Source of the DNA: Clostridia bacterium
GTDB lineage: Bacteria > Bacillota > Clostridia > UBA1212
NCBI GenBank assembly: GCA_017625675.1
Contig: JAGAKK010000026.1
Coordinates: forward strand, 1-32,468
Direction of reading: 5' to 3'
DNA length: 32,468 nt
Both the position numbers and the translations under genes were made by a program. Positions 1 to 6,335 of this stretch are shown here, piece by piece. The notes under the pieces were generated by a model that searched no databases, was not told the origin of the DNA, and saw nothing but the letters and a program-made list of their open reading frames with translations. Position 1 is the first letter of the stretch, and each line of letters opens with the position of its first letter.

Positions 1-617
1 CTTTTCTTCTGAATTTTCACAGGGGTCAGCAGGCTTCGCTTCTTCCTCGTCGTCATTGTCGTCAATATCAAACTCGTTTCCGATATTGTCAGACTTTTTT
101 TCATAATCAGTTACAAACGCGTCAACCTCTTCTGCACTCTCAGCGAACTGAGCGCGTCCCTGCTCTATATATTCTTCAAGAGCTGACACTGCATCGTGCA
201 CGTCATCAAGAAGAGAGCTGAAAATATTATCGGCCCTTTCTTTCACGTCACGGATAACGCTGTTCCTTTTCACAATAGTGCGACGAAGGTCCTCGGACTC
301 CTCAAAAAGTCTTTGCTTCTCAGCTTCGCCTTCCTTACGGGCGGCATCAACTATCTCAGCAGCAGTATTCTCCGCATTGATAAGCACACTGGCCACCTTC
401 GCCTTTTCAGCCTGAAGCTCACTGTATTTTTCAAGAAGCTCTGCATATTGGCTGTTAAGAGAATCAATCTCAGCCTGCATCCTCGCCTTCTCGCTCTCAT
501 AGGCCTCAACCTTTTCTCTGTGAGCATTTTCAAGATTGGAAATATACTCAATTACCTGTTTTTTCTTAAAACCTTTAAGCTCGTTATTGAATATATTATT
601 TTTTGGTTCTTTTGACA
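1..617 (-). CDS. DivIVA-like coiled-coil protein, C-terminus off the window
   Basis: The minus-strand frame opens at ATG 617 and stays open to the window edge, giving 205 codons with no stop. The N-terminus has the DivIVA signature (FNNELKGFKKKQVIEYISNL, about residues 10-28), followed by a long heptad-rich coiled coil to about residue 120. The tail is acidic and low in complexity (DIDDNDDEEE region). DivIVA proteins bind curved membrane at septa and poles and recruit division or sporulation partners, so a division or cell-shape role is inferred here. GGAG sits nine bases before the ATG. A good promoter (668-696) lies just upstream. The first 20 or so residues support the family; the exact paralogue (DivIVA, GpsB-like or SepIVA-like) cannot be told. 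Confidence 0.75.
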
Positions 618-667
618 TAATTACAACTCCGCATTTAAAGTCTTTTTCGATTTTTCGATTATATTTA

Positions 668-696
668 AGTATATTGCATTTTAGTTTTTTAGTCAA
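668..696 (-). promoter_or_regulatory. Sigma-A promoter for the DivIVA-like gene
   Basis: On the minus strand a -35 TTGACT (691-696) and a -10 TATACT (668-673) are separated by exactly 17 bases. The -35 overlaps the stop codon of the upstream 185-aa gene, so the DivIVA-like gene has its own promoter. Confidence 0.6.
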
Positions 697-1246
697 GGCG
701 TAAACAGAACTGTTTTTGCAGTTTTCTTTGACTTTCCAAGGAAAATTCTTTCCCAAGCTCAAGCCTTTTGAGCGTTGCCCTGCCGTTACGCTCCCTGTCA
801 ATGCTCCACCACTCCCTGTAAACAGTCCCCGGAAGCTCTTCTCCCATAAGCTTAATCTTAAATTCTCTCATACAAAGGCTGCCATCAGCCGTGAAAACAA
901 CCACAGGCTCTGTCACAAGCTCTGCAGAAAATCTCGCAACGCCGATACGCCTTCTCCCGCGGCCGTTCAGAAACTCCGCAGCCTTTTTCATTGCCGTCCT
1001 TGGTATTTCAGCAGAACAGACAGCAAGCTGTTTTCCTTTATCAACCACCGCAACCACCGCATTAACGCCGGCATTTCCTCTCCTGCACAAAACAACGATT
1101 TCAGGGCAGGGCAAAAGCTCCTCAACAATATCATTTTCCTCAACCACCAGCTCCTGTTGCTTCGGGCTCTCCTCCGCCGCCAGCTCCTCAATCCCTATCT
1201 TCCGCCCCATCTTTTCACAAAAAATATTAATATCCGGCAAATACAT
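689..1246 (-). CDS. Unrecognised 185-aa protein
   Basis: This is an open frame of 185 codons from ATG 1246, with AGGAG about 12 bases upstream. I do not recognise a family. The N-terminal 50 residues are acidic (EELAAEES, VVEENDIVEELLP). The middle is hydrophobic and beta-like (EIVVLCRRGNAGVNAVVAVV) and contains a short basic patch NGRGRRRIG. The C-terminal third is mixed-charge (YREWWSIDRERNGRATLKRLELG). There is no signal peptide or membrane span. It lies 71 bases upstream of the DivIVA-like gene and reads the same way, but the latter has its own promoter. Overlapping plus-strand frames (716-1420, 891-1265) lack ribosome sites and look like shadows. A soluble cytoplasmic protein is likely; its function is unknown. 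Confidence 0.55.
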   Translation of the reverse strand: MYLPDINIFCEKMGRKIGIEELAAEESPKQQELVVEENDIVEELLPCPEIVVLCRRGNAGVNAVVAVVDKGKQLAVCSAEIPRTAMKKAAEFLNGRGRRRIGVARFSAELVTEPVVVFTADGSLCMREFKIKLMGEELPGTVYREWWSIDRERNGRATLKRLELGKEFSLESQRKLQKQFCLRLD

Positions 1247-1302
1247 AATCTTGTTTTTCTCCTGATCACTCCAATAATATTATATTCTTGCCCCTTCATC
1301 TT

Positions 1303-1500
1303 GTTGAGTCAGTTTGAGTCAGGGACCTCATTTGAGTCAGGGACCTGCCCCCTGACTCACGACAAAAAATGCGTTAATTATCAGCTTTTTGCATTTTTCA
1401 GTGGCGGTTTGGTTCCGTAACCGCCACTAACTAACCGCCACTGAAATGAGTCAGGTGGGGCAGGTCTCCGACTCAAAACCTCAAAAGGGCACTGACTCAT
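1303..1500. repeat. Palindromic intergenic repeat, copy 1 (MITE-like)
   Basis: A left 25-base hairpin lies at 1334-1358 (arms GAGTCAGGG and CCCTGACTC, 7-base loop). It is preceded by two tandem copies of TTTGAGTCAGGGACCT (1313-1328, 1331-1346). An A-rich core with TTAATTAT (1374-1381) follows. Then comes a strong inverted repeat with 14-base arms (1396-1409 and 1433-1446, containing AGTGGCGGTT/AACCGCCACT). The right hairpin (1448-1474) is the left one in opposite orientation, and a last CACTGACTCAT closes the element. Similar elements lie at 4566-4768 and 13294-13444. The stretch holds no credible gene. Confidence 0.8.
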
Positions 1501-1504
1501 TTAT

Positions 1505-1555
1505 ATAAAAACAAGGCGGTTTCGCTTCAAGCAAATGCAAGATTGCGAAACCGCC
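1505..1555 (-). terminator. Rho-independent terminator of the feo operon
   Basis: Read on the minus strand, the 11-base arms GGCGGTTTCGC and GCGAAACCGCC (1515-1525 and 1545-1555) form a hairpin with a 19-base loop. A T-rich tract TTGTTTTTATA follows. It sits about 40 bases after the Cys-rich gene. Confidence 0.8.
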
Positions 1556-1592
1556 CTGTACTAAGGTTATTAAATTCAAAAGGATTTACATG

Positions 1593-1781
1593 TTACTTTT
1601 CATTGCCGTCAATGTGGCATATTCCCTGAGAGGGGCAACCTGAACAACCACAGCCGCAACCGCAGGAGGATTTACCCTGTTTTTTATTCTTAATCATATT
1701 GGCAACAATCGCAACCACGATTGCAGCAAGTATTGCGACAACCAGCACCGTACCGCCGTAGGCCTTAAGAAATTCAATCAT
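1593..1781 (-). CDS. FeoB-associated Cys-rich membrane protein
   Basis: A 62-aa protein starting at ATG 1781, chosen over the in-frame start at 1805 because AGGAGGTG lies five bases before it. One N-terminal membrane span (VVAILAAIVVAIVANMI, about 10-28) is followed by a basic stop-transfer stretch NKKQGK. A cysteine cluster follows (SCGCGCGCSGC, then CH near the end). This is the usual layout of the small FeoB-associated Cys-rich proteins of Firmicutes, thought to stand in for FeoC and perhaps bind iron or an Fe-S cluster at the FeoB channel. It is the last gene of feoA-feoB, 36 bases after feoB, and is followed by a terminator. Confidence 0.85.
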   Translation of the reverse strand: MIEFLKAYGGTVLVVAILAAIVVAIVANMIKNKKQGKSSCGCGCGCSGCPSQGICHIDGNEK

Positions 1782-1817
1782 AAAAAGCACCTCCTGTATT
1801 ATCATATAAAAATTATA

Positions 1818-4220
1818 TCACTTTTTGCCCGGAATTTTCTTGGCAGGTCTGAAAAGCATATAGCAGAGAAATGCCAGAACTGCAAGAGCCAGCACAAAGC
1901 CTGTTATCGTCTGCAAGCCGGGGCCGGCCACGAAGAGATTTCCTGTCTGGTACACAATAAAAGATATTGCATAAGCAAACACAGTCTGATAGCCCAGCGC
2001 AAACAAGGTCCATTTACCGGAGTTCATCTCTCTTCTGATTGCTCCCATTGCCGCAAAGCAAGGTGCGCAAAGGAGATTGAATATAAGGAACGTATAGGCG
2101 GTAAGCTTCGTAAGGCCCATAAACTCCAGCACGCCAAACACCGCAACGACCTCTTCCTTTGCAATAAGACCCATTATCGTAGCAACAGATGCAGTCGCGC
2201 CTATTTCTCCTGCGCCGAAGCCCAAAGGAATAAATACCCAACGGATAGCATTGCCGATGTAGTCCAGAATACTGTTTCCAAGCTCACCCATTTCAGTGCT
2301 GAAGGTAAAGTGTCCGTCAATTACACCGAAGCAAGAGCCTGCCCAGATTATTATCGTGGAGAGCAGAATTACCGTACCGGCTTTCTTTATGAAGGACCAT
2401 CCGCGCTCCCACATACTTCTCATTACGTTGCCGAAGGTAGGCATGTGATATGCGGGAAGCTCCATAACGAAGGGCGCCGGATCACCTGCAAACAGCTTGG
2501 TTTTCTTAAGAATAATACCGGAGACGATAACAGCCGCCATTCCGATAAAATATGCGCTGGGGGCCACCCACCATGCTCCGTCAAACAAGGCAGATGCAAT
2601 AAGGGCGATAATAGGAAGCTTTGCGCCGCAAGGAATAAATGACGTGGTAATTATCGTCATTTTTCGATCTCTGTCATTTTCAATTGTTCTGGAGGCCATA
2701 ATTCCGGGGACACTGCAACCCGTTCCGATAAGCATCGGGATAAAGGATTTTCCGGACAAGCCAAACTTTCTGAAAATTCTGTCCAACACAAAGGCAATTC
2801 TGGCCATGTATCCGCAAGCCTCAAGAAACGCCAATATCGTGAAAAGCACAAGCATCTGAGGCACAAATCCAAGCACGGCGCCAACGCCTGCCACAATGCC
2901 GTCAAGCACAAGACTGCTCACCCAGTTATCTTCACAGCCGACAGCAGAAAGGCCTCGCTCTACAAGCACGGGCACACCGGGCACCCATACTCCAAAGTCT
3001 GCATTTTCAGGCGCGCCCTCCGCCTCAACATATTTTGAAATATCATATCCTTCTGCAGAAAGAAGAGCTCCGTACGTTCCGACAGCTTCGTCAAAGGCGC
3101 CGAAATCCTCTTTTTCAATAGCAGCTCTTATATCCGCAGCACCATTAACGCCTGCCGCCTCTGCATCATTTATGACATCTCTCATTTCGTCGGTCCAGAT
3201 ATTATCTTTTGCAAAATCAAGAGTCGCATTGTCATAATCCTCTGCGCCAATATTGAAAAGATACCAGCCGTCTCCGAAAAGTCCATCGTTAGTCCAATCA
3301 GTTACCCAGGTTCCCACCGTGGTAACAGAAATGAAGTAAACAAGGAACATTATCAATGCAAAAATAGGAAGCGCCGCAAAACGGTTCGTAACGACCTTGT
3401 CGATTTTATCAGAAACAGTCAGTCTGCCTGCATTCTTCTTTTTATAGCAACCGCTGAGCACAGCCTCTACGTAGTTATATCTTTCATTTGTGATAATGCT
3501 TTCCGCATCATCATCCAGAGCAAGTTCCGCCTTCTTTATATCCGCTTCAATGTGTGACAAAAGATCCTTATCCAAATTCAGTTCCTCAAGAACCTTCTCA
3601 TCACGCTCAAAAATCTTCACAGAGTACCATCTCTGACGTTCCTCCGGAAGTCCGTGTACCGCTGCCTCCTCAATGTGTGCAAGAGCGTGCTCCACAGTTC
3701 CCGAATACGTATGGAACGAAGCAATCGTCCCCTCCTTCGCCACCTTAACGGCAGTTTCGGCAGCCTCGGGAATGCCGTCTCCTTTCAGAGCTGATATTTC
3801 AACAATTTCGCATTCCAGTTTCTTCGATAATGCTTCAAGATCTATTTTGTCGCCGTTCTTTCTCACAATATCTATCATATTGATGGCAATAACCACGGGA
3901 ATTCCAAGTTCTTTGAGCTGGGTTGTAAGATACAAGTTTCTCTCAATGTTCGTACCGTCAACAATATTAAGTATTACGTCCGGTCTCTCCCCGACGAGAA
4001 AATTTCTCGCTACAACTTCTTCCAACGTGTAGGGCGACAGTGAATATATACCCGGAAGGTCGACAACGGTAACGTCGTCAAAGCCTTTCAGCTTTCCCTC
4101 CTTTTTTTCTACGGTAACGCCGGGCCAGTTTCCAACGAATTGATTAGATCCGGTAAGGGCATTAAAAAGCGTTGTTTTTCCGCTGTTAGGATTTCCTGCA
4201 AGTGCAATTTTAATACTCAT
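1818..4220 (-). CDS. feoB: Ferrous iron transporter FeoB
   Basis: An 800-aa inner-membrane Fe(II) transporter with a cytosolic GTPase domain. The G motifs are clear: GNPNSGKT (9-16), DLPG (54-57), NMID (114-117) and SALKGDG for G5. A helical GDI-type region follows to about 270. The membrane domain carries the two Gate blocks with GTGCSVPGIMASRTIENDRD, FIPCGAKLP and LLCAPCFAAMGAIRREM. Between the first and second membrane segments there is an acidic insert of about 100 residues (around 310-430) facing outside. The start was set at ATG 4220, with GGTGGAG upstream and one base after the feoA stop; the frame extends 15 bases further but that start has no site of its own. Coupled to feoA and the Cys-rich gene. 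Confidence 0.97.
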   Translation of the reverse strand: MSIKIALAGNPNSGKTTLFNALTGSNQFVGNWPGVTVEKKEGKLKGFDDVTVVDLPGIYSLSPYTLEEVVARNFLVGERPDVILNIVDGTNIERNLYLTTQLKELGIPVVIAINMIDIVRKNGDKIDLEALSKKLECEIVEISALKGDGIPEAAETAVKVAKEGTIASFHTYSGTVEHALAHIEEAAVHGLPEERQRWYSVKIFERDEKVLEELNLDKDLLSHIEADIKKAELALDDDAESIITNERYNYVEAVLSGCYKKKNAGRLTVSDKIDKVVTNRFAALPIFALIMFLVYFISVTTVGTWVTDWTNDGLFGDGWYLFNIGAEDYDNATLDFAKDNIWTDEMRDVINDAEAAGVNGAADIRAAIEKEDFGAFDEAVGTYGALLSAEGYDISKYVEAEGAPENADFGVWVPGVPVLVERGLSAVGCEDNWVSSLVLDGIVAGVGAVLGFVPQMLVLFTILAFLEACGYMARIAFVLDRIFRKFGLSGKSFIPMLIGTGCSVPGIMASRTIENDRDRKMTIITTSFIPCGAKLPIIALIASALFDGAWWVAPSAYFIGMAAVIVSGIILKKTKLFAGDPAPFVMELPAYHMPTFGNVMRSMWERGWSFIKKAGTVILLSTIIIWAGSCFGVIDGHFTFSTEMGELGNSILDYIGNAIRWVFIPLGFGAGEIGATASVATIMGLIAKEEVVAVFGVLEFMGLTKLTAYTFLIFNLLCAPCFAAMGAIRREMNSGKWTLFALGYQTVFAYAISFIVYQTGNLFVAGPGLQTITGFVLALAVLAFLCYMLFRPAKKIPGKK

Positions 4221-4221
4221 C

Positions 4222-4443
4222 TCACTCCACCTCAATCATTTCTGCGTCTTCTTTACGAATGGACAACTCATACCCTCTTACGTTCAGCTCAATGGGATCA
4301 CCCAACGGCGCAACCTTTCTCACGTATACGGTAACGCCTTTCGTTATACCCATATCCATAATTCTGCGCTTTATAGCGCCTGTACCGGTCAGCTTTACAA
4401 CCTTAGCCGTTCCGCCTATTCTCACATCTTTCAACGTCTTCAT
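4222..4443 (-). CDS. feoA: FeoA ferrous iron transport accessory protein
   Basis: A 73-aa SH3-like protein that sits with FeoB in the membrane complex and is needed for Fe(II) uptake. The family features are visible: GGTAKVVKLTGTGAIKRRIMDMG in the N-terminal half, then APLGDPIELNVRGYELSIRK. The start at ATG 4443 follows AAGGTGAT at a normal distance; the longer frame to 4467 has no better site. It is the first gene of the operon. The promoter with two palindromic operators lies at 4474-4526, so iron-dependent repression is likely. Confidence 0.93.
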   Translation of the reverse strand: MKTLKDVRIGGTAKVVKLTGTGAIKRRIMDMGITKGVTVYVRKVAPLGDPIELNVRGYELSIRKEDAEMIEVE

Positions 4444-4473
4444 TGCTATCACCTTTTCAACAATCACAGTTCA

Positions 4474-4515
4474 GTTAGTTTTACCTAACCCTCACTTATG
4501 TTAGCACCGACTAAC
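4474..4515. promoter_or_regulatory. Two DtxR-type operator palindromes at the feo promoter
   Basis: Two 16-base inverted repeats share the same half-sites: GTTAG-N6-CTAAC at 4474-4489 and again at 4500-4515, with centres 26 bases apart. The distal box overlaps the -10 and spacer of the feo promoter; the other covers the transcription start and early leader. The half-site resembles the TTAG/CTAA half-sites of DtxR/IdeR boxes. Repression by an Fe-loaded DtxR-family protein is inferred, and one such protein is encoded at 5866-6240. Confidence 0.65.
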
Positions 4516-4526
4516 TCCTTTGTCAA
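4498..4526 (-). promoter_or_regulatory. Sigma-A promoter of feoA-feoB
   Basis: On the minus strand a perfect -35 TTGACA (4521-4526), a 17-base spacer and a -10 TAACAT (4498-4503). It overlaps the operator palindrome at 4500-4515. Confidence 0.7.
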
Positions 4527-4565
4527 GCATTTTTTTGTATTTTTAAGAAAAAGATTTTTGCCCTA

Positions 4566-4768
4566 CGAGTCAGAGTCCCCCGCCCTCACTTAATCGAACT
4601 CTCGCTCAAACACTTGACATAGTGCTGGCTCAGACGCCGACCCAAACACTGTTTCAAACAGCCACCGAAGTGCCACCCTAAAAACAAAAAATCCCATAAA
4701 TAAGGCATTTTTCACAGTGAGTCAGGGGGCAGGTCACTGACTCATTTTGAACTTGTGCGCTGACTCAT
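4566..4768. repeat. Palindromic intergenic repeat, copy 2 (inverted relative to copies 1 and 3)
   Basis: The 25-base hairpin unit lies at 4719-4743 (arms TGAGTCAG/CTGACTCA when one flanking base is included) with the AGGGGGCAGGTC side up, i.e. reversed relative to copies 1 and 3. An outlying CTGACTCAT (4760-4768) matches the outer repeat of copy 3. The core contains CCACCGAAGTGCCACCC (near 4662-4678), and a degenerate far end starts at GAGTCAG 4567-4573. No gene is seen between the feo promoter and the RNA module at 4831. Confidence 0.75.
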
Positions 4769-4830
4769 CAAACTTGTGTATTTTTTCTGAGAAAAAGCAT
4801 AAAATATTTATGAAATTGCTGATTAGGGTA

Positions 4831-4859
4831 TTGACTTCATGATGAATTTATGATACCAT
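4831..4859 (+). promoter_or_regulatory. Promoter of the Abi-associated RNA and gene
   Basis: A -35 TTGACT (4831-4836), a 17-base spacer and a -10 TACCAT (4854-4859). A start near 4866 would put the structured RNA at the very 5' end of the transcript. TATGAT (4849-4854) is an alternative -10 but has no well-placed -35. Confidence 0.55.
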
Positions 4860-4860
4860 C

Positions 4861-4933
4861 TCGGCAATGGGTGCGCTGCGGAAACTTGCGATGCCCGCAG
4901 CCGGAGGAGTTCCATGCGTGGGCTCCTTTTTTT
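4861..4933 (+). ncRNA. Candidate AbiF-type structured RNA with its own terminator
   Basis: Between the promoter and the Abi_2 gene lies a short GC-rich module in an otherwise A/T-rich stretch. GCTGCGG (4875-4881) pairs with CCGCAGC (4895-4901). CGGC (4862-4865) can pair with GCCG (4900-4903), either as an alternative or an enclosing helix. AGGAG (4905-4909) pairs with CTCCT (4923-4927), directly followed by a T tract, so it looks like an intrinsic terminator before the gene. Structured RNAs are known upstream of abiF-family genes, where they have been proposed or shown to act as RNA antitoxins; assignment to that class rests on context and layout, not on an alignment. A simple attenuating leader is the alternative. 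Confidence 0.55.
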
Positions 4934-4956
4934 ATTTATATACAGGAGGACGATCA

Positions 4957-5844
4957 ATGGGCAAAAAGATCTTTTTTACCTATGACGAACAAATCGACCT
5001 GCTCAAGAATAAAAAACAACTAATTATCGAAGACCCGAAATTTGCAAAGAACACACTAAAAAAGCTTGGCTACTTCTCCCTTATCGGAGGATATAAAGAT
5101 TTGTTTAAGCACAAACCATCGGGAAATTACATAAGAGGTGTTACCTTTGAGGAAATCACCGCTTTTTATTATTTTGACGAAGAATTAAGGACTCTATTTT
5201 TCAAGTACATACTTCACGTAGAGCGTCATCTCAAAGCGATGTTATCTTACAGCTTCTGTGAAAAATACGGGGACAGTCAGAATGCATATTTAAACGTCTG
5301 CAATTTTAATTACAGCAAGAGAAATCAAAGCGACGTTCTGAGACTTGTTCAATCACTGAAAAAGGCCACCACACTTCCCAGCAACTACGCCTATATCACA
5401 CATTACGCAGTAGCATACAAAAACGTGCCTCTCTGGGTTACTACGAACACACTCACCTTCGGTCAGATCTCAAAATTATACCAATACACCACTTCAGACA
5501 TCCGTTCAAAAATCAGTATACAATACGCAAATATCTCCGAATCTCAATTACATAAATTCATACGTATCCTTGCGCGGTGCAGAAACGTTTGCGCCCACAA
5601 CGAGAGGCTTTATTCTTTTATCTCCAATGAAGCAATCCCTGATATGCCCTTGCACAAAAAGTTGTCAATAAAGAAAATCAAAGGCCAATTTACTGCAGGA
5701 AAAAGAGACCTCTTTGCCGTGGTAATCGCACTCAGATATTTAATCGGCAATGAAGAATTCAAAAAATGTGACAGGGGGCTGCCCCCTGTCACGTTTTTTC
5801 AAACTCAACAAACAACTTGCAAAGAGCAAAAAAATCCGATATAA
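4957..5844 (+). CDS. Abi_2 (AbiD/AbiF)-family HEPN protein, probable RNase toxin or abortive-infection effector
   Basis: A 295-aa soluble protein. The start at ATG 4957 is chosen because AGGAGGA (4944-4950) sits just before it; the frame runs open to 4867, but that part is the RNA module. The family is recognised from KNTLKKLGYFSLIGGYKDLF (31-50), TFEEITAFYYFDEELR (63-78), and the HEPN-type RNxxxH motif RNVCAH (R209-H214) in a stretch ending AHNERLYSF. HEPN proteins with R-x4-H are usually metal-independent RNases; members of this family give phage exclusion or act as toxins. It is controlled with the upstream RNA module. The last 25 or so residues are odd: residues 271-279 are encoded by a terminator-like palindrome and the frame ends inside the next gene's promoter, so the tail is probably not native. 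Confidence 0.88.
   Translation: MGKKIFFTYDEQIDLLKNKKQLIIEDPKFAKNTLKKLGYFSLIGGYKDLFKHKPSGNYIRGVTFEEITAFYYFDEELRTLFFKYILHVERHLKAMLSYSFCEKYGDSQNAYLNVCNFNYSKRNQSDVLRLVQSLKKATTLPSNYAYITHYAVAYKNVPLWVTTNTLTFGQISKLYQYTTSDIRSKISIQYANISESQLHKFIRILARCRNVCAHNERLYSFISNEAIPDMPLHKKLSIKKIKGQFTAGKRDLFAVVIALRYLIGNEEFKKCDRGLPPVTFFQTQQTTCKEQKNPI
5768..5799 (+). terminator. Palindrome/terminator inside the 3' end of the Abi_2 frame
   Basis: GTGACAGGGGGC (5768-5779) is followed by one T and its exact complement (5781-5792). The preceding A6 and following T6 tract make a classic, nearly symmetric bidirectional terminator. It resembles the repeat-family hairpins (GTCAGGGGGC / GCCCCCTGAC theme) but with GTGACAG rather than GAGTCAG arms. 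It lies in frame within the Abi_2 coding sequence. Confidence 0.7.
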
Positions 5845-5845
5845 T
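5817..5845 (+). promoter_or_regulatory. Sigma-A promoter of the DtxR-family gene
   Basis: A -35 TTGCAA (5817-5822), a 17-base spacer and a -10 TATAAT (5840-5845). The promoter lies within the last codons of the Abi_2 frame. No GTTAG-N6-CTAAC box was seen here, so autoregulation by the same site is not evident. Confidence 0.65.
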
Positions 5846-5865
5846 ATAGTTTACGAGGTGATTTT

Positions 5866-6240
5866 ATGCAAATACATGAATCCGCGGAGAACTATCTTGA
5901 GACGATTCTGGTGCTCCGCAAAGAGAAAGGCGCCGTGCGCTCAATTGATATTGCCAATGAAATGGGCTTTTCAAAGCCCAGCGTCAGCGTTGCCATGAAG
6001 AACCTTCGTGAAAACGGTTACATTGAAACAGACGGTGATGGATTCATTACCCTTACCGACTCAGGCCTTACCATTGCCGAGAAAATATTTGAGAGACATA
6101 CGCTGCTTACGAACTGGCTTGTTGCCCTTGGCGTGCCGGAGGAAACGGCAGATTGCGATGCCTGCCGTATTGAGCACGTAATCAGTGCAGAAAGCTTTGA
6201 GGCCATAAAGAAACACGCCCTTGAATATCTCGGCGAATAA
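5866..6240 (+). CDS. DtxR-family metal-dependent transcriptional regulator, short form
   Basis: A 124-aa regulator with GAGGTGAT upstream of ATG 5866. The N-terminal winged helix is typical (ESAENYLETILVLRKEKG, then VRSIDIANEMGFSKPSVSVAMKNLRENGYI). The metal-binding and dimer domain follows, with ERH (76-78) and DACRIEHVIS. The ligand position in DACRIEH is Cys100, with Glu103 and His104. This resembles iron-sensing DtxR/IdeR, which has Cys there, more than MntR, which has Glu. It lacks the C-terminal SH3-like domain of DtxR/IdeR, as many clostridial members do. Its likely targets are the paired palindromes at the feo promoter 1.4 kb away; this is inference. A terminator follows. Confidence 0.93.
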   Translation: MQIHESAENYLETILVLRKEKGAVRSIDIANEMGFSKPSVSVAMKNLRENGYIETDGDGFITLTDSGLTIAEKIFERHTLLTNWLVALGVPEETADCDACRIEHVISAESFEAIKKHALEYLGE

Positions 6241-6266
6241 AAAACATCCGAAAACAAACACAAAAA

Positions 6267-6310
6267 AACCTGTCGCAAAAGATTTTTTACTCTCCTTTGC
6301 GGCAGGTTTT
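6267..6310. terminator. Bidirectional terminator between convergent dtxR-family and PHP genes
   Basis: AACCTGTCGCAAAG pairs with CTTTGCGGCAGGTT (one mismatch), with A tracts on the left and TTTTATTATTTTAT on the right. It can serve both convergent genes. Confidence 0.85.
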
Positions 6311-6335
6311 ATTATTTTATTTAAAATGCCTAAAA

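Noticed and set aside
716-1420. 234-codon plus-strand frame across the 185-aa gene and the repeat
   Set aside because: It has no ribosome site, its composition is that of an antisense shadow, and it runs through hairpin repeats.
1303-1500. CRISPR array, because short units recur
   Set aside because: The units are nested inverted repeats with irregular spacing, and no cas genes are nearby.
4867-4956. N-terminal extension of the Abi_2 protein from ATG 4867
   Set aside because: It has no ribosome site and would translate the terminator-bearing RNA module; ATG 4957 has AGGAGGA just upstream.
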